A stretch of 40,911 bases of DNA. Source: an uncultured Bacilli bacterium. Its GTDB lineage: Bacteria; Bacillota_I; Bacilli_A; RF39; UBA660. Under the pieces are notes generated by a model. The model ran no database searches. It worked only from the letters and a program-made list of their open reading frames with translations, and had not been told where the DNA came from. The position numbers and the translations under genes were made by a program. The DNA lies in NCBI GenBank assembly GCA_947626695.1, contig CANQTE010000006.1:1-40911 (forward strand), given 5' to 3'. This document shows positions 21,015 to 30,897 of the stretch, piece after piece; the stretch's first letter is position 1, and every line of letters begins with the position of its first letter.

Positions 21015-23577
21015 AAAAGAAAAGAAAGAAAAAAGAGTAAAAAAGAAAAAGTTTAGTATTAAAAATGCAATATTAATATTACTTATTAGTTCAGGAATTA
21101 TGGTAGCTTCTATAGTTTTAGCATTTGTATTATATGTAATTATTACATCACCTGATTTTGTTCCTAAAGAATTATATAGTAAACAATCAACAATTATATT
21201 AGCTAAAGATGGAAAAACAGAAATAGCACGAGTTGGAAATGATGATATAGAACTTGTAACATATAATGATTTACCAGAAGTGGTAATAGATGCTTTGGTG
21301 GCAACAGAAGATTCTAGATTTTTTCAACATAATGGGTTTGATGCAGCAAGATTTTTTAAAGCTTCCCTTGGACAACTTGCAGGACAAAATGCTGGTGGTG
21401 CTTCTACCCTTTCAATGCAAGTTATTAAAAATACATTTAATAAAAATGAAGATGGAACAGTTGATTCAACAGGTATTAAAGGTATTATAAGAAAATTTTC
21501 TGATATATATATGTCAGTTTTTAAACTAGAAGCTGTTTATACTAAAGAAGAAATAATTGAGTTTTATTTAAATAGTCAATGGCTTGGGGCTGGAACTAGT
21601 TATTATAATGGTTCTATTACAGGAATTGAGCAAGGCTGTCAATATTATTTTGGAAAGTCAGTTTCAGATTTAACTTTACCTGAGGCAAGTTTAATTGTTG
21701 GTATGTTTAATAATCCTTATTATTATAATCCATATACTAATCCCGAAGATGCCGCGGCTAGAAGAAGTGTTGTTTTAAATTTAATGGTAAGACATGGTTA
21801 TATTACAGAAGCTGAAAAAGATTTCGCAGAAAGTGTAAGTGTTACTAGTCTTTTAGTAGACCATAGTAAAGAAGAAACAGGAAAATATCAAGCATTTATT
21901 GACTTTGTTATGGCTCAAGTAGAAGAAGAAACAGGAGATAATCCAAGACAAGTTCCAATGACTATTTATACTACTTTAGATACAAGTATCCAAGATGTAT
22001 TAGATGATTTATCAGAAGGTAAATTATGGAAGTTTCCTAATGATACTGTCCAATATGGCATGGCGGTTACAAGTACAACAGATGGGTCAATACTTGCTTT
22101 ATCACCAGGAAGAAATTATGTTCCGACAGGGTTATTAAGAGCAGTTGGTAAAGATAATTATAAACCTAGCGCAGGTGGCTCTGGTATTAAAAGACAACCT
22201 GGGTCAACTGCAAAAATAATATTTGACTATGGGCCATATATTGAATATTTACATGGTTCTCCAGGAACAATATTTATAGACCAAGCATGGACTTATAGTA
22301 ATGGCACTACTGTACGTAATTATGATTATCGTTATGTTGGAGCAATTACTATGAAAGAAGCTTTAATTGATTCAAGAAATATCCCAGCTGTCCAAGCTTT
22401 TCAAATGGTAGCCCAAAAAGTTGGAGCAGATAAAATCGCCGATTTTGCTCATAATTTAGGTATTAATTATGGTAATAATCTTTATGAATCAATTGCAATT
22501 GGTGGTGTTGAGTGTGCCGACCCTCTTACTATGTCTGCAGCGTATGCCGCCTTTGGTCGTGGGGGAGAATATATAAGTCCTTATGCATATACAAAAGTTG
22601 TTTATGCGGAAACTGAAGAAGAAATACCTCATAAAGTAGAAAAAACAAGAGTTATGAGTGAGCAAACTGCCTATCTTGTTACAAGCATGCTAGTATCAGC
22701 TGGTAGTCGTGGTGTCGGTGGTAATTTCTCAATAAGTGGAACTGATATTGCCGCGAAAGGTGGAACAACTACTATGGACCTTGAAGGTGCTAAAGCTTTA
22801 GGTAATGAAAAATTAGTAGAAGCAACCCCTGACCATTGGAATATAACCTACTCTCCTGATTATTCAATTGCTTTATGGTATGGCTATGATAGTCTAGGAG
22901 CTGGTAAACCATATTTAACAAGTGCCACTGGTAACCCAGCAAGACTTAATATTATGAAGGCTGTTGCCCCTAAAATATACAAGAAAGATTCAAAATTTAG
23001 TAAGCCCTCGGGAATTAAAACAGTTACCGTAGAATCTAATACCTACCCTGTTCAACTTGCAAGTGATTATACTCCAACAAGTCTAAAAGCAGTAGATTAT
23101 TATGCAAGTGGGTATGAGCCAAGTGAAGTATCAACAAGATTTGAAAAATTAAAAACACCAACAAATGGTGAAATGTCATATGATGTCGGAGAAGTTACTC
23201 TTTCATGGGATGCTGTAGATATTCCAGATGGTATGCAAGAATCTTATATTGAAGAAATGTATAATAATACTGACTATTGGAAATTTTTTAGTAAATATAA
23301 GCAAACTTATTATAATAATAGACTGAAATATGATACTGAAAATATTGGTAATTTAGGTTATGAAGTATATGCCAGAGATAATACTACTAATGAAATTCAT
23401 GATTTAGGTTTTACTTATGAGACTAATTTTAATGTCAATTCATTTTATAGCCCTGATTATTATAGTTATATAGTTAAAGCATCTTATTCAATATTTAAAG
23501 GTAATATGAGTGATGGCTTAATAATAAATGGATTTGATAACCCTATCACTGATGATGAAGAAATAGATGAATATTAA
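20995..23577 (+). CDS. ponA: class A penicillin-binding protein (PBP1)
   Basis: Glycosyltransferase motifs ATEDSRFFQHNGFD and GGASTLSMQVIKN; transpeptidase region RQPGSTAKI, SRNIPA, AAKGGTTT; overlaps recU. Confidence 0.95.
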   Translation: MKVPKVKKEKKEKRVKKKKFSIKNAILILLISSGIMVASIVLAFVLYVIITSPDFVPKELYSKQSTIILAKDGKTEIARVGNDDIELVTYNDLPEVVIDALVATEDSRFFQHNGFDAARFFKASLGQLAGQNAGGASTLSMQVIKNTFNKNEDGTVDSTGIKGIIRKFSDIYMSVFKLEAVYTKEEIIEFYLNSQWLGAGTSYYNGSITGIEQGCQYYFGKSVSDLTLPEASLIVGMFNNPYYYNPYTNPEDAAARRSVVLNLMVRHGYITEAEKDFAESVSVTSLLVDHSKEETGKYQAFIDFVMAQVEEETGDNPRQVPMTIYTTLDTSIQDVLDDLSEGKLWKFPNDTVQYGMAVTSTTDGSILALSPGRNYVPTGLLRAVGKDNYKPSAGGSGIKRQPGSTAKIIFDYGPYIEYLHGSPGTIFIDQAWTYSNGTTVRNYDYRYVGAITMKEALIDSRNIPAVQAFQMVAQKVGADKIADFAHNLGINYGNNLYESIAIGGVECADPLTMSAAYAAFGRGGEYISPYAYTKVVYAETEEEIPHKVEKTRVMSEQTAYLVTSMLVSAGSRGVGGNFSISGTDIAAKGGTTTMDLEGAKALGNEKLVEATPDHWNITYSPDYSIALWYGYDSLGAGKPYLTSATGNPARLNIMKAVAPKIYKKDSKFSKPSGIKTVTVESNTYPVQLASDYTPTSLKAVDYYASGYEPSEVSTRFEKLKTPTNGEMSYDVGEVTLSWDAVDIPDGMQESYIEEMYNNTDYWKFFSKYKQTYYNNRLKYDTENIGNLGYEVYARDNTTNEIHDLGFTYETNFNVNSFYSPDYYSYIVKASYSIFKGNMSDGLIINGFDNPITDDEEIDEY

Positions 23578-23580
23578 ATA

Positions 23581-23615
23581 AAATCAAGGATTTAAATTCA
23601 ACCTTGATTTTTATT
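23581..23615 (+). terminator. Rho-independent terminator after ponA
   Basis: AATCAAGG-loop-CCTTGATT followed by T-rich tract. Confidence 0.75.
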
Positions 23616-23628
23616 TTAATCACTTAAT

Positions 23629-24306
23629 TTAAAAATTTTTTATTCTTTCTCGAAGCACTCTATCTTCACCATTACTTTTCTTAAATAAAGCATTAAGTAT
23701 TTCATTAAAATTTAATTCATCATAACAATTAATGTCTAAAAAGTCACTCATAATACCTAAATAAGGTACATTATCTTGGTTAAAAGTTATATCATAATTA
23801 GCATATATAGATATAATTAAGTCAAATAAAAATCTTTTAGTACATAATCTATTATAAATATTTATTTTAGTAATACTATCTATATCTATAAGTTTAATAT
23901 CATCTCGAACAAGCATATTTGCTGTATGATAATCAAAATAATTAAGTCCGTTTGATATTAAAGTTTCATCTGTTAAAACAAGTTCTTCAATTAATTTTTG
24001 ACGTATATCAAAAGGCATATCTTTTTCTAACCAATCTCTTAATAATTTACCTTGTACATATTGATACATATAACCTTGTACTTTTCCTTTATATGTAAAA
24101 ATACCTCTAATTTTAGCTAAATATTCTAAATTTAATTTTTCTAATTGTAAGATTAATTTTTCTTTTTTCCTTACTTTTGTAGTAAATGGTTTATATACAA
24201 GGCCATTATAAAGAATTGGAGGATTACTACCTACTCCTTGATAAGCATTTTTAAGGGCTATTCCTTTTTCTTTTATTTCATCATAATTTTCTTCAACATA
24301 ATTCAT
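23629..24306 (-). CDS. protein-kinase-fold protein (RIO/aminoglycoside-phosphotransferase-like), 225 aa
   Basis: Catalytic-loop-like GLNYFDYHTANMLVRDDIKLIDIDSI (D..H..N...DxD). Confidence 0.65.
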   Translation of the reverse strand: MNYVEENYDEIKEKGIALKNAYQGVGSNPPILYNGLVYKPFTTKVRKKEKLILQLEKLNLEYLAKIRGIFTYKGKVQGYMYQYVQGKLLRDWLEKDMPFDIRQKLIEELVLTDETLISNGLNYFDYHTANMLVRDDIKLIDIDSITKINIYNRLCTKRFLFDLIISIYANYDITFNQDNVPYLGIMSDFLDINCYDELNFNEILNALFKKSNGEDRVLRERIKNF

Positions 24307-24308
24307 AA

Positions 24309-25289
24309 TTATAACTTCCTCTCTAAAATTATTCCATCTTCAATATAATTTGCTACTTTATCATTTTCAATATGGGGAATTAATAATAGTTCTTCTTGGG
24401 TTAAATCACTATCCATAAGTCGGGAATTAAGTATTAAAGGAGATTCAAAAGTATCAATACCTTTAATTTTTTTACCTATTAAATAAGCAATATATATAAC
24501 ACCTTTACTTTTAAGGAGCTTTTTAAATTTATCTAATTCCTTTCTTAAATCTTGATAAGTCCAATGTTCTCCTAGATAATAAGTTGCATAATCTAAGATA
24601 TTTGAAAGTAGTATAAAGTCATATTCTTTTTCATATATATAGGGAATATCAAAAACATCTAAACAATCATAAGTAATATTAATATTTCCTATTATACTTC
24701 TTAAATAATTATATCTTTCTTCATTTGCCAAATAACTATTTTTTAGTTTACTAATACCATGGGCAGTACTATAAAAAAGGATGTGAAATAAATTAACTTG
24801 ATTATCTCTATTTTTTTGTAATTTATAATTATAATCTATAATTTCTTGCCAATATAATTTATATTCTAAGTCCATATATGGTAATAAATACTTAATCATA
24901 TCTGATAGTTTTTCTAAAGTAATATTAGGAGAAAATAAGGTATTAAAATAATTTAGAAATTCTTGGTAATTAAAAGCTAAAATTGCAGATTTTTTAAGTC
25001 CTAAAGCATAATATTCCGTGAGTTTATTAATATCGAAAGTTGTTATGTTTTTAATTCCTAAAGATGCTAAACTAAATGCTTGGTCACCGCTTGCTAAAAC
25101 TGTTAAAGCCGAATCTTTATCTTTAAAATTGCTTAAATTTAAATAGGCATCTATGTTTTCAGTTGTCGTGGCATATATTTTATCATATTCTCGAAATGAG
25201 CCTGTATTTTTTCTTTTATAACCTTTTAAATAATTTAAAATCATTATTTTTGTTATTTCTACGTCTTGTTTCAATTTTAACCCCTCCAC
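24309..25289 (-). CDS. SAM-methyltransferase-like protein resembling the DUF3419/BtaA type; paralog of 31426..32328
   Basis: TVLASGDQAFSLASLGIKNITTFDINKLTEYYALGLKKSAI and YDFILLSNILDYA. Confidence 0.6.
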   Translation of the reverse strand: MEGLKLKQDVEITKIMILNYLKGYKRKNTGSFREYDKIYATTTENIDAYLNLSNFKDKDSALTVLASGDQAFSLASLGIKNITTFDINKLTEYYALGLKKSAILAFNYQEFLNYFNTLFSPNITLEKLSDMIKYLLPYMDLEYKLYWQEIIDYNYKLQKNRDNQVNLFHILFYSTAHGISKLKNSYLANEERYNYLRSIIGNINITYDCLDVFDIPYIYEKEYDFILLSNILDYATYYLGEHWTYQDLRKELDKFKKLLKSKGVIYIAYLIGKKIKGIDTFESPLILNSRLMDSDLTQEELLLIPHIENDKVANYIEDGIILERKL

Positions 25290-25361
25290 ACAAAATAGCT
25301 ATTCTAACATATATTTATTAAAAAAACAAGTAATTTTTCCTTAAAAATAGAGATAGCAAAA

Positions 25362-25390
25362 TTAAAAAAAGAGCTAATAATTTTAGCTTT
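25362..25390 (-). terminator. Rho-independent terminator of the 25403..26053 gene
   Basis: Minus strand AGCTAA-loop-TTAGCT followed by CTTTTTTT. Confidence 0.65.
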
Positions 25391-25402
25391 ATTTTATTGG
25401 AA

Positions 25403-26053
25403 CTATTTTCTTTTTCTACTTAAAACTAATGCTGTTTCGTCTGATGTTTTATTAAGTTGTTCTTCTAGCTTAATATTTGTAAGAATTTGTTTTAAATCTC
25501 TATAACTAATTTTATCAATGCTATTTAAAGTAAATATTGGCCTTTCTAGGGGAGTAGAAGCAACTAATTCTTTAGTTTTACTTGAAACATTTGTTAAAGT
25601 GCGTTCATTAACTTTAGTATTATCGCTTAATAATTCTTCATTATTCACGAATAATTTATTCTTTTTAATATCTTTAATATCTAACTTACTATAAATCATA
25701 ATAGAAATATTAAGAAAACTTACAAAAGCAAACCAAATTGCACACAATGCAATAAGTATATTATTTATAGCACTTCCTGTTACTAAAAGAATAATATCTA
25801 GAATTAAAAATAAAACTCCATAGATAGCGTGATTCAAAGCTTTAGAAAAACTTTCTTTTTGTTTTCTTTCATAGTATTTTGCATTATTAACTTGATTTTT
25901 CATTAATCTAAGTAATCTTCTTTCAGTATCAATACTATATGGAGTAATATATTTTTTACCAGATGCAAGATTAATAATAATTTGATTATTCTCAATTCTA
26001 TAATTTAAAATAAATTCCCCTGAATTTTCATAATCAAAAGAATAATATTTCAT
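25403..26053 (-). CDS. hypothetical membrane protein, 216 aa
   Basis: TM-like VLFLILDIILLVTGSAINNILIALCAIWFAFVSFLNISIMIY. Confidence 0.7.
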   Translation of the reverse strand: MKYYSFDYENSGEFILNYRIENNQIIINLASGKKYITPYSIDTERRLLRLMKNQVNNAKYYERKQKESFSKALNHAIYGVLFLILDIILLVTGSAINNILIALCAIWFAFVSFLNISIMIYSKLDIKDIKKNKLFVNNEELLSDNTKVNERTLTNVSSKTKELVASTPLERPIFTLNSIDKISYRDLKQILTNIKLEEQLNKTSDETALVLSRKRK

Positions 26054-26159
26054 AAAAATAGCCTCCTCATGTAATAGTTTTAAAAAACATATTTATTATA
26101 GTAGCATAGTACTTTAAAAAAGTCAATTAAAGTTATTTTTAAAATTACACGACTTTGTC

Positions 26160-26188
26160 TTGCATTAATATGATTTACTTGTTATAAT
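26160..26188 (+). promoter_or_regulatory. promoter of tRNA-Glu, TTGCAT-17-TATAAT
   Basis: TTGCAT 26160-26165, TATAAT 26183-26188. Confidence 0.75.
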
Positions 26189-26196
26189 TAGTTTAT

Positions 26197-26272
26197 GGCT
26201 CGTTGGTGAAATGGTTAACACATTGCCCTCTCAAGGCAACATTCATGGGTTCAAATCCCATACGAGTCACCA
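26197..26272 (+). tRNA. tRNA-Glu (anticodon CTC), CCA encoded
   Basis: Acceptor GGCTCGT/ACGAGTC, anticodon arm TTGCC-CTCTCAA-GGCAA, T arm ATGGG-TTCAAAT-CCCAT, terminal ACCA. Confidence 0.93.
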
Positions 26273-26529
26273 AAAGAAAATGCATCTGAACTTCTCTAGG
26301 TTTAGATTTAAAATACAAATATCATTTTTTCAAAGGTTCTGTTTTACTTTATGACTGATAGATGATAAAAACAGGTTATTTCAACAAAATTAAACACAAT
26401 TGAGATTTCATATAATAGCAAATTTATGTCTAATATTTCTTTATCAGTAATTATGTTTAACACAACTTTTTCAAAAAGAATTGATATTTTTTTATATTAA
26501 TTATTATATATTAAATATTTTTTTAAAGT

Positions 26530-26600
26530 CGAAAAGTGAACGAAAAGTGAACGAAAAGTGAACGAAAAGTGAACGAAAAGTGAACGAAAAGTGAACGAAA
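26530..26600 (+). repeat. iteron-like tandem array, six copies of CGAAAAGTGAA (11 bp) plus partial CGAAA
   Basis: Direct reading; lies just upstream of a TTGCTA-17-TATAAT promoter for the following ORF. Confidence 0.97.
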
Positions 26601-26649
26601 CTGTTGCTAGTTATTAAATTATAATATATAATATTAATGGTGATAAAAC

Positions 26650-27447
26650 ATGAGGTTTATTGAAAACGAATATTGTGAATTAAAAAGTATCTTAACAAAG
26701 GATATAAAAAAAGAAATCATTGCTTTCGCCAATACTAAAGGCGGAAAAATTTACATTGGAATAAATGATAATGGCAAGATTATTGGCCTTCCAAAAGCCT
26801 CAAAAGACATAGAAGCATTGACAGGAATGATTAATGAAGGAATAAAGCCAACATTAATAGAATACACGAAAATTAAAATTGAACAATTTGAAGGCAAAAA
26901 CATAATTATCATCGATATCCAAAGTGCTCCAAATAAACCATATTACTTAGCTGAGAAAGGCCTAAAACCAAGTGGTGTTTATTTAAGACATGGTTCATCT
27001 TCAATTCAAGCAACCGATGAAATAATAAAAAAAATGATATTTGAACATGGCGGATTAAGATTTGAAGAAATGATTAGTAAAAATCAAAATCTATCTTTTG
27101 AATATTTAGAAAAAAAATTTAAAGATAAAAATTTAATATTCGATATCAATAAATATAAGATATTAAATATTATAAACGATAAAAATAAATATACAAATTT
27201 AGGATTGTTATTATCAGATGAGTGTTCATATACCATAAAATGTGCAGTTTTTAATGGTACAAATAAAATTGAATTTAAAGATAGGAAAGAATTTAATGGT
27301 TCTATTATAAAGCAAATTGATGATGTTTTTGAATATTTTGATTTATTTAACAAAGTCAATAGTAAAATTGTAGGATTGCAAAGAATAGACGTAAAAGATT
27401 ATCCTACCTATTCGTTAAGAGAAGCTCTTCTTAATGCTGTAACACAT
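26650..27447 (+). pseudogene. 5' part of AlbA_2 / divergent-ATPase (Schlafen-like AAA_4) transcriptional regulator, interrupted by the RIT element (ORF-track residues after ...LLNAVTH are element or junction sequence)
   Basis: FIENEYCELKSILTKDIKKEIIAFANTKGGKIYIGINDNGKIIGL and YPTYSLREALLNAVTH; continues in frame at 30899. Confidence 0.88.
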
Positions 27448-27474
27448 AATTTATCAGAAGCTTCTGATAATGTG

Positions 27475-27560
27475 TGTTATGAGAAGAAAAAAATTATGAG
27501 AAGTTGGACTAAAAAAGTCTTTTTTTATGGGCTTTTTTCTTTATTTTACTTCTCATAATA
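27475..27560 (+). repeat. left 86-bp terminal inverted repeat of the RIT element
   Basis: Identical to the reverse complement of 30812..30897. Confidence 0.97.
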
Positions 27561-27564
27561 TTAA

Positions 27565-28566
27565 TTACAATTCTTGTAAAAATTTCAATAAATCTTCTTT
27601 TTGACTTTCAGAATATTTTTCAGTTGCATTTAGTTGTTTACTATGTTCTAAAATTTGTCTTTCTTTAATAATTGGATTTGTTTTAGCATAGATTTCTGTT
27701 GTTACTATAGATGTATGTCCAAGTATATCTCGAATATATATTAAATTAACTCCAGATTCAAGCAAATGCATAGCTCTGGAATGTCTCATACTATGATTTG
27801 AATATTCACTTTTAAATTTATCCTTATGTAAGTTTTTAGCAATTTCAACATATTTCTTTAAAATATATTCTATACCTTTAGTAGTTAATTGAGTATCTGT
27901 TTTATTTTTAAAAACATAATCATCTTGATTTATTATATTAAAAGTATTTAAATATTTTAATATGACATTTTTTAAATTGTCTGTTAAAGGAACATTTCTT
28001 TGTTTATTACCTTTACCAATTAATGTTACATAAGCATGTTCATTTAAATTTAATTGTTTTAAAGTTAAATCTGCAAGTTCTTGAGCTCTACATGCGGTTT
28101 CATACATAAAAAGCAACAAAACATAATCTCTGAAACCATTTTTTTGTTGAGTTTCAGGTAAATTAATTAAAATTTCTATTTCATTTGTTGAAAAATATGA
28201 TAATATTTTATTATGAGTTTTTTTGTTAGGAATTAATTGAATATTGGAACAAATTTCAAAACAAGATAACTCTCTATTTTTTAGATATTTATAAAAAGAA
28301 CGAATCGCAGCTAATCTTTGATTTCTAGTTGAAATACTGTTCTTTTTTTCTGTCTCTAAATACATCAAATAATCTTCTATTATTAAATTGTTTATCGCAT
28401 CTAAAGATAAATTATTTAAATTTAATTTTTTAATTATATTAAGATATTCTAATAAGGAAACAAATGTATCTCGATAAGAATTAATTGTATTTTTTGAAAC
28501 TCCTTTTACTAAAGGAAGATATTCAGAAAAGTATTTTGAAATATAGTAATTCAGATTCTTATTCAT
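27565..28566 (-). CDS. tyrosine recombinase, third gene of trio (ORF track extends to 28641; ATG at 28566 preferred)
   Basis: R in YETACRAQELADLTL, HSMRHSRAMHLLES, LGHTSIVTTEIYAK; ATGAATAA overlap with preceding gene. Confidence 0.92.
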   Translation of the reverse strand: MNKNLNYYISKYFSEYLPLVKGVSKNTINSYRDTFVSLLEYLNIIKKLNLNNLSLDAINNLIIEDYLMYLETEKKNSISTRNQRLAAIRSFYKYLKNRELSCFEICSNIQLIPNKKTHNKILSYFSTNEIEILINLPETQQKNGFRDYVLLLFMYETACRAQELADLTLKQLNLNEHAYVTLIGKGNKQRNVPLTDNLKNVILKYLNTFNIINQDDYVFKNKTDTQLTTKGIEYILKKYVEIAKNLHKDKFKSEYSNHSMRHSRAMHLLESGVNLIYIRDILGHTSIVTTEIYAKTNPIIKERQILEHSKQLNATEKYSESQKEDLLKFLQEL

Positions 28567-29542
28567 GATAAAAGTCCTCTTTCTTATTGTATAAATTTTC
28601 AAGATAGTCAGAAGTATGCTTGGATATATTTTCTGCTTCACTTTGAATAAGTCGCAAATAATATTCTGTTTCTACTATATTTTTATGTCCCAAATAAACT
28701 GAAAGAATTGGTAAAGAAGTATATAAATCAAAACCTTTAATTTGCATTTGTTTTAAAGCATTTACAGCAAAGGTATGACGAAGATCGTGTATTCTCTGCC
28801 TATTACCATCATATCTGACTGGTATTTTTGCTTTCTTTAATAATTTATGAAACTTTTCATATAATTTACCTTTATAGTATTGAACATTACTATTAGTAAT
28901 AAGCAAATATTTATTGTCAGATTTTCTAATATTTAAGTAATTAAGCAAGATATTGTTTAGTGAATCATTTAAAGGAATAAGTCTAGTAACATTATTTTTA
29001 CTTTCAACAATAGTTATTGTTTTGTCTGAAATATTGTAATCTTTTAATTCAATATTTAATGCTTCACTCAATCTAAGACCGCAACAATAATACAAACAAA
29101 TTAAAATATAAAATGAATTAGTATCTAAATCATTATTAATATTTAATTCTTGTTTTATTACGCTAAATATTCTTTTAATTTCATTGTCTGTAAAAATATA
29201 CGGAATAAATTCACTATGAAATTTTAATTTATTAGCTTCTGGTTGAATTATATTTTCATAACCATTCATTCTTAAAAATTTACAAAATTGAGAGATGGCA
29301 GTAAAATAATGTCCTTTAGTTACTTCTTTATTGTTAGAATTACAATTACTTAACCATTTATCAACCGTTTCTTGAGTTATAACTTTATTATTTAACGATA
29401 AAAAGAATTCATCTAATTGAAAAAGCTTATTACTTATTGGGTCAGAATATTTATAGCCATTACTTCTTTTATATATGATGAAATCCATTAATTCTTTTTT
29501 AAATATGCTTTTAAATTCGTAAGTTTTATTTTTAGTTGTCAT
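28559..29542 (-). CDS. tyrosine recombinase, second gene of trio
   Basis: YCCGLRLSEALNIEL, HDLRHTFAVNAL, LGHKNIVETEYYLRL. Confidence 0.93.
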   Translation of the reverse strand: MTTKNKTYEFKSIFKKELMDFIIYKRSNGYKYSDPISNKLFQLDEFFLSLNNKVITQETVDKWLSNCNSNNKEVTKGHYFTAISQFCKFLRMNGYENIIQPEANKLKFHSEFIPYIFTDNEIKRIFSVIKQELNINNDLDTNSFYILICLYYCCGLRLSEALNIELKDYNISDKTITIVESKNNVTRLIPLNDSLNNILLNYLNIRKSDNKYLLITNSNVQYYKGKLYEKFHKLLKKAKIPVRYDGNRQRIHDLRHTFAVNALKQMQIKGFDLYTSLPILSVYLGHKNIVETEYYLRLIQSEAENISKHTSDYLENLYNKKEDFYHE

Positions 29543-30758
29543 TTGGAACCTCCAATGTTAGCTCTTTTAAATGTGTAGTATTTTTTGTTATATAAATATT
29601 TGTAGTTTTAGTACTTGAATGACCTAGAACATTACTTATAGCACTTACTGGAACATTATTATTAATCATGTTAGTAGCTAAACTATGTCTAAACGCATGA
29701 GGACCATGATGCTTATTTTCAAAATTTATACCAGCGATTATCATTGCTCTTGTAATCATTCGATGAATTGATGAAGTATTATTGAACTTTGTATATGGTG
29801 CATACATAGTTGAAAGTATATATTCTTCATCGGCACTATGATTTCTTCCATTTTTCAAATAATCTAAAAGAGGAAATTTAACTTCATCAATTAAAGGTAA
29901 TACTAGTTCCTTGCCTGTTTTTCTTTGGATAATTTTTATACAATTATTTTCAAAATCAATATTCTCAAATTTCAAATTTATAATATCTCCAACTCTTAAT
30001 CCATAATAAGCCAACATAGAAATAACTAGATAAGCACATTTACCATAACTATTGGAATTGTCAATAACATCTAATATTCTTTTTATTTCTTGTTCACTAT
30101 AAGTTGATAAAAGCTTATCTCTAGTATCTTTTCTTATTATTGGAAATGCTTGTCTCCCATTAAAATTTACAATATTTTTTTGATATAACCAATTTAACAC
30201 TTCTCTTAAAACAGATTTTATAAGTCTTACAGTTTCTTTTGCATATTTTTTAGAAATTAAATCAATATAGTTTGAAATATTGATAATTTGTATATCTTTG
30301 AAATTAGTTATATTATTTTCACATAAATAATTCATTAAATTAGCAATAATCCATAATTTTCTTTTTTTAGAGTTAATTGAATTATCTAAACCATTTATAT
30401 ATTCTTTTTGGATTAAATAATAAACCCTAGAATATTCAGACGGAATATTTAATGATACAGATTTTTGATGAGTTTTAAAATAATTGCCAGTTTCGTAATA
30501 TTCCATTAATATTAACATAGGCCTTCTTAAAACAATTTGATAATCATATTTTAAATCATAAATATCAAAATCGTATTGTTCATTATAAAATGTTTTTATC
30601 ACCTCCATATCTACAAAATCAATACTATTTTTTAAACAGTATTTTTTAAAATGATTAGTAATCCATTCTGCTGTACCAATCACAGTTTTACTCATACCAT
30701 CATCATTAAGTTTTTTAATAAATTTAGGTATGAAATCAATATATTCTTGTGTATTCAC
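29532..30758 (-). CDS. tyrosine recombinase, first gene of trio
   Basis: AYYGLRVGDIINLKF, HAFRHSLATNMI, LGHSSTKTTNIYI. Confidence 0.93.
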   Translation of the reverse strand: MNTQEYIDFIPKFIKKLNDDGMSKTVIGTAEWITNHFKKYCLKNSIDFVDMEVIKTFYNEQYDFDIYDLKYDYQIVLRRPMLILMEYYETGNYFKTHQKSVSLNIPSEYSRVYYLIQKEYINGLDNSINSKKRKLWIIANLMNYLCENNITNFKDIQIINISNYIDLISKKYAKETVRLIKSVLREVLNWLYQKNIVNFNGRQAFPIIRKDTRDKLLSTYSEQEIKRILDVIDNSNSYGKCAYLVISMLAYYGLRVGDIINLKFENIDFENNCIKIIQRKTGKELVLPLIDEVKFPLLDYLKNGRNHSADEEYILSTMYAPYTKFNNTSSIHRMITRAMIIAGINFENKHHGPHAFRHSLATNMINNNVPVSAISNVLGHSSTKTTNIYITKNTTHLKELTLEVPNDN

Positions 30759-30811
30759 TTATATCATCTCCTTCTTGTGTGAAACACAAAGAATATATTA
30801 TAGCAAAACAT

Positions 30812-30897
30812 TATTATGAGAAGTAAAATAAAGAAAAAAGCCCATAAAAAAAGACTTTTTTAGTCCAACTTCTCATAATTTTTTTCTTCTCATAACA
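30812..30897 (-). repeat. right 86-bp terminal inverted repeat of the RIT element
   Basis: Perfect reverse complement of 27475..27560. Confidence 0.97.

Noticed and set aside
21290-21490. Out-of-frame ORF inside ponA
   Set aside because: Overlaps conserved glycosyltransferase domain
26530-26600. CRISPR array
   Set aside because: Units are contiguous 11-bp repeats with no spacers, and there are no cas genes
27084-27359. Minus-strand 91-aa ORF
   Set aside because: Antisense to the AlbA_2 regulator
27565-30758. Integrase trio as part of an integrative conjugative element or prophage
   Set aside because: No relaxase, T4SS, capsid or terminase genes between the repeats; only recombinases
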